The position numbers and the translations under genes are program-made. A stretch of DNA of 9,488 nucleotides from JAAZDN01 sp964440875 (GTDB lineage: Bacteria > Bacillota_I > Bacilli_A > Erysipelotrichales > Erysipelotrichaceae), in assembly GCA_964440875.1 (NCBI GenBank), contig CAYTTS010000042.1, forward strand, positions 1 to 9,488. Direction: 5' to 3'. Positions 6,865-9,488 of this stretch are shown in pieces (position 1 is the first letter of the stretch; the number at the start of each line of letters is the position of its first letter). Below the pieces are notes generated by a model that saw only the letters and a list, made by a program, of their open reading frames with translations, was not told the origin of the DNA and did no database searches.

Positions 6865-7749
6865 CTAATATGTAACTCTATTTTTCGACATTCTGAATTG
6901 AACAATCGAAACTAGAGACACAATCACAAATAGCACTACAGCAAGTGTACTTGCTGTCCCCATATCAAACGATCTAAACGCTTGATCATATATCTTCATA
7001 CTAAGAACTTTCGTTGCATCACCAGGTCCACCACCAGTTAATGGGTATAATAATGTGAATGCCCCATTGAACGAGTTGACTGTCGCTACAACTATATTAA
7101 AGAATAGCATCGGTGAAATAAAAGGAAGTGTAACATGTCTAAATTTAGCCCAAAAACCACCACCATCCAATGAACAAGCTTCATATATTTCTTGCGGGAC
7201 TTCCTTCAAACTTGCATTAAAAATTAGCATCATTTGGCCCATAGAGAATGTAAATATACTAGCAATTGCAACTACTACCCAAACTGTATTAGAGTTACCC
7301 AACCAGTTTATTGATTCAATTCCAAATATGTTTAATAAGTAGTTAAGTACTCCCATTTCCTTACTAAACGATAGTTTTAATACTCCAGCCATAACAACAG
7401 CTGGAATTACTGATGGTATCAGGAACAATGCTTGAAAAAACCTAATTCCCTTTACTTTAGCATTCAATAACATTGCTAAGCCTAGTGATGCAAAAACAGA
7501 TACTGTTGCATTAATAGCTGTGAATTTTAAAGTAACTACTAAAGTTTTTCTAAACATTTCTCCATCCGTTGTAAATAACTTGATATAATTGTCTAATCCT
7601 ACGAATTCTGGTGTTCCTAATAAGTCCCATTTAGTTAAACTTAATAAAAATGAGATGATTATCGGGCCACCAGTAAACAAAATAAATCCAATTATCCAAG
7701 GTGATAGATATTTATATGCGCTTTTTCCTTCTGAACTCTTCTTTCTCAT
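6865..7749 (-). CDS. araP: Sugar ABC transporter permease, MalF/AraP type
   Basis: A 294-residue membrane permease of the CUT1 importer family. The N-terminus has a charged stretch and a first membrane segment at about 17-38. Further segments follow at about 70-95, 105-123, 155-178, 210-228 and 258-284. The EAA loop is at 190-212 (EACSLDGGGFWAKF then TLPFISP), and LTGGGPGDAT at 237-246 is a characteristic motif near the end of MalF-type subunits. AGGAGGT lies 5 bases before the ATG. It is separated from the binding-protein gene by 77 bp that hold a hairpin, which may lower its expression relative to the binding protein. It forms a heterodimer with the next gene product. No ATPase gene accompanies the pair. 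Confidence 0.88.
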   Translation of the reverse strand: MRKKSSEGKSAYKYLSPWIIGFILFTGGPIIISFLLSLTKWDLLGTPEFVGLDNYIKLFTTDGEMFRKTLVVTLKFTAINATVSVFASLGLAMLLNAKVKGIRFFQALFLIPSVIPAVVMAGVLKLSFSKEMGVLNYLLNIFGIESINWLGNSNTVWVVVAIASIFTFSMGQMMLIFNASLKEVPQEIYEACSLDGGGFWAKFRHVTLPFISPMLFFNIVVATVNSFNGAFTLLYPLTGGGPGDATKVLSMKIYDQAFRSFDMGTASTLAVVLFVIVSLVSIVQFRMSKNRVTY

Positions 7750-7780
7750 GTGTACCTCCTACTGCTATTACTATTAATGA

Positions 7781-7809
7781 ATAACGAATTGGCTGCGCCA
7801 ATTCGTTAT
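7781..7809. repeat. Strong intercistronic hairpin between binding protein and permease genes
   Basis: A perfect 13-bp inverted repeat, ATAACGAATTGGC (7781-7793) and its complement (7797-7809), with a 3-base loop. In the direction of the operon (minus) only two T and then a mixed sequence follow, so it is a poor terminator. The T run is on the plus strand (7812-7817), where no gene needs it. It most likely works as a 3' stabiliser or partial attenuator giving more binding protein than permease, as seen in other ABC importer operons. Confidence 0.75.
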
Positions 7810-7826
7810 CATTTTTTATTAAATGT

Positions 7827-9059
7827 TTATTTAGCGTTTATCTTTTCCATTTCAGCAATTATTGACTCATATGTTGACTCTCCCATTAGGTAAGCATCCA
7901 TTAGATCAATTAAGTTTGAAGTGTCTGAAGCATTAGCTAATACGTATCCAAAACTTCCATTTTCTTGCATCCAATCAAATACTGTCCAATCTGTTGGTCC
8001 ATTTTTACCAGCATTTTGATATTCTCCCTTTTCACCGTATACTTTTATAGCCGATGGGTTGTTAGAGAATTTTGTAGTCATTGATTGACCTTCTTCACTC
8101 ATCATAAATTCAATAAATTTCCAAGCAGCTTCTTTTTTCTCACTTGCTGCGTTTATAGTGTAGAATCCAGTATGTAATGTAGTGTAATCTTTTGTTCCTT
8201 TTGGAAGTGGTGCAATATCCCAATTAAATTCAGAATCACCATATAAAGCAGTCATCCATGATCCAGTTCTTGTCATTGCTGCTTTACCTGCTGCGAATAA
8301 ATCTCCAATACTTTCTCCAGCTTCAGGCTGTGGTGCTGATTTATCGATGTTAACCATTCTGTTTTCGATCTCTAGTGTTTTCTTAAGACCATCTCCTAGT
8401 ACGATATTATTATCTGAATCAATAATGCTATCTCCGTATGAACCAATCATTGAATACCAGATACCTCTAAAGTTAATTTTATCAGTACCCCAAACATCCG
8501 TAGTGTTTCCATCACGAACAGTTAATTTTGCAGCTGCATCAGCATAATCTTCCCAAGTCCATGTTCCATCAGGATAGTCTACGCCAGCTGAATCAAATAA
8601 GTCTTTGTTGTAGTAAACGAATTCCCCTGCATATGACCAAGGAAGTCCATAATTACCATCAACTATTTTAGATAATTCATCAACAGCAGGAATAAACTCT
8701 TGTTTACCTACGTCAGAATTTGCCATATACGGATCTAAATCTTCAATTAATCCAGCTTCCTTGAATCTTGGAAGATCCGTCTCGAACGCAATAATAACGT
8801 CTGGTGCCGTTCCACCTATTAACATTGTATTAATTTTCTGTGAGTACTCACTGTCAGGATATAGAACGTGTTCAATTTTAATTCCAGGGTTTTCGCTCTC
8901 AAACTTTTTGAAGATATCTTCATCAAAATTATCCCAATATGAGAATTTTAATACGATTTCATCTCCTTCTGCCGAACCTTTTCCACCAGTTCCACCACAA
9001 GCCACCAGGACTAATCCTGCAACTAATAATAAAGTAATAAATTTAATTGTTTTTTTCAT
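7827..9059 (-). CDS. araN: Sugar-binding lipoprotein of an ABC importer (AraN type)
   Basis: A 410-residue extracellular solute-binding protein (SBP family 1). The N-terminal signal has KK, a hydrophobic core and the lipobox LVAC with Cys21 as the lipidated residue, followed by a flexible Gly/Ser-rich linker (CGGTGGKGSAEGDE). The mature part shows family features: KFSYWDNFDEDIFKKFESENPGIKI near the start, a GGTAPDVII segment, and KKEAAWKFIEFMMSEEGQ towards the C-terminus. Several aromatic residues in the middle would line the sugar cleft. It delivers oligosaccharide to the two downstream permeases. AAGGAG is 6 bases before the ATG at 9059, within the 11-bp gap after the GH127 gene. Arabino-oligosaccharides as ligand is inferred from the flanking arabinofuranosidases; xylo-oligosaccharides or other pentosides cannot be excluded. 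Confidence 0.88.
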   Translation of the reverse strand: MKKTIKFITLLLVAGLVLVACGGTGGKGSAEGDEIVLKFSYWDNFDEDIFKKFESENPGIKIEHVLYPDSEYSQKINTMLIGGTAPDVIIAFETDLPRFKEAGLIEDLDPYMANSDVGKQEFIPAVDELSKIVDGNYGLPWSYAGEFVYYNKDLFDSAGVDYPDGTWTWEDYADAAAKLTVRDGNTTDVWGTDKINFRGIWYSMIGSYGDSIIDSDNNIVLGDGLKKTLEIENRMVNIDKSAPQPEAGESIGDLFAAGKAAMTRTGSWMTALYGDSEFNWDIAPLPKGTKDYTTLHTGFYTINAASEKKEAAWKFIEFMMSEEGQSMTTKFSNNPSAIKVYGEKGEYQNAGKNGPTDWTVFDWMQENGSFGYVLANASDTSNLIDLMDAYLMGESTYESIIAEMEKINAK

Positions 9060-9070
9060 GTTTTCTCCTT

Positions 9071-9488
9071 CTAAAATTTTTCTTCTTTATTAATCCAAAC
9101 TTTCATATTACCTTTCGTACGATTCGCCCATAAATAATATGGAATCGCAACTGTTTTAGTATTTAATTTCTCATTAGCACCATAGTGATATAACGAATCA
9201 ACTGGTTTTAATGTATAAGAATCAAATACTATTTGATCATACTTAAGCTCTTTTATAGAGGATTCTATGAAACTCTCAACAACTTCGTATGATACTTCGG
9301 CAGGAACAATTGTCTGTAGTACATCTTTACCATTATCTGCTTCCTCGATGCAATAAACAACCGGACCTCTACTTAGGGCAATCTTACCTAAGTTTTCAGT
9401 AACTTTAGGATTAGACTTCATTTCTCTAACAGCTAATTTATAAGTCAATTTTATATTTGTTTCTCCACTGAGCAAATTATCAACTTTT
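9071..9488 (-). CDS. GH127 beta-L-arabinofuranosidase, C-terminal end (partial)
   Basis: The last 138 codons of a gene whose 5' part runs off the right edge; the frame is open to base 9488 (KVDN precedes the TTG at 9475, so that codon is internal, not a start). The segment KIALSRGPVVYCIEEADNG and the closing AIPYYLWANRTKGNMKVW match the C-terminal beta-domain of the HypBA1/DUF1680 family. HypBA1 releases L-arabinose from beta-1,2-linked arabinofuranosides such as those on plant hydroxyproline-rich glycoproteins. The catalytic barrel, with the zinc-binding cysteines and Glu, is outside the window, so activity cannot be judged, and a GH146-like relative is possible. It is the first gene seen of the arabinose operon, 11 bp before the binding-protein gene. 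Confidence 0.85.
   Translation of the reverse strand, partial: KVDNLLSGETNIKLTYKLAVREMKSNPKVTENLGKIALSRGPVVYCIEEADNGKDVLQTIVPAEVSYEVVESFIESSIKELKYDQIVFDSYTLKPVDSLYHYGANEKLNTKTVAIPYYLWANRTKGNMKVWINKEEKF

Noticed and set aside
5948..9093. Several plus-strand open frames of 60-110 codons opposite the transporter and arabinofuranosidase genes
   Set aside because: They lie entirely antisense to clearly coding genes, lack Shine-Dalgarno sites and show no recognisable domain.
9071..9475. A complete small gene of 134 codons starting at the TTG at 9475
   Set aside because: The frame stays open past the TTG to the window edge and the sequence is the interior of the GH127 C-terminal domain, so it is a partial gene cut by the window.

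Overview
The window is AT-rich DNA from a low-GC Gram-positive-type bacterium (Bacillota or a standard-code relative such as the Acholeplasma/Haloplasma group). The grounds are base composition, strong AGGAGG-type ribosome binding sites, a lipobox-bearing solute-binding protein and Bacillus-style sigma-A promoters. The open reading frames hold together with every Trp as TGG, and one gene ends in TGA, so the standard bacterial code fits. I cannot name the species. All recognisable genes concern uptake, breakdown and regulation of carbohydrate. I see no mobile element, CRISPR array, rRNA or tRNA.

Left module (1-3496). A divergent control region (about 1285-1471) separates a minus-strand Gfo/Idh/MocA sugar dehydrogenase (142-1284), followed at the window edge by the first 17 codons of a secreted protein (1-51), from a plus-strand pair: a LacI-family repressor (1472-2491) and a TIM-barrel sugar isomerase/epimerase-like protein (2530-3444). 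Each promoter carries a TGTA-n6-TACA palindrome between its -35 and -10 boxes, which suggests that the LacI protein controls both sides. A 15-bp perfect hairpin (3460-3496) separates this module from the next and can terminate transcription from both directions.

Right module (3497-9488). This is one tightly packed minus-strand operon for arabinose-containing oligosaccharides, in transcription order: the C-terminal end of a GH127 beta-L-arabinofuranosidase (runs off the right edge), a sugar-binding lipoprotein, two ABC permeases (AraP/AraQ type), a cytoplasmic GH51 alpha-L-arabinofuranosidase, and an AraR-type GntR/LacI hybrid repressor as the last gene. Spacings are 15 bp or less, or a 1-base overlap, except for a 77-bp gap holding a hairpin between the binding-protein gene and the permeases. 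No ABC ATPase is encoded here, so the importer probably borrows a shared MsmX-type ATPase.

Together the operon would import arabino-oligosaccharides and remove both alpha- and beta-linked arabinofuranose, under repression relieved by arabinose. The left module would oxidise and isomerise or cleave a second, unidentified sugar or polyol. Nothing here is clearly a new kind of system. The points most worth a second look are the symmetrical divergent operators, the hairpin between the Shine-Dalgarno and start codon of the isomerase gene, and the pairing of alpha- and beta-arabinofuranosidases in one operon.
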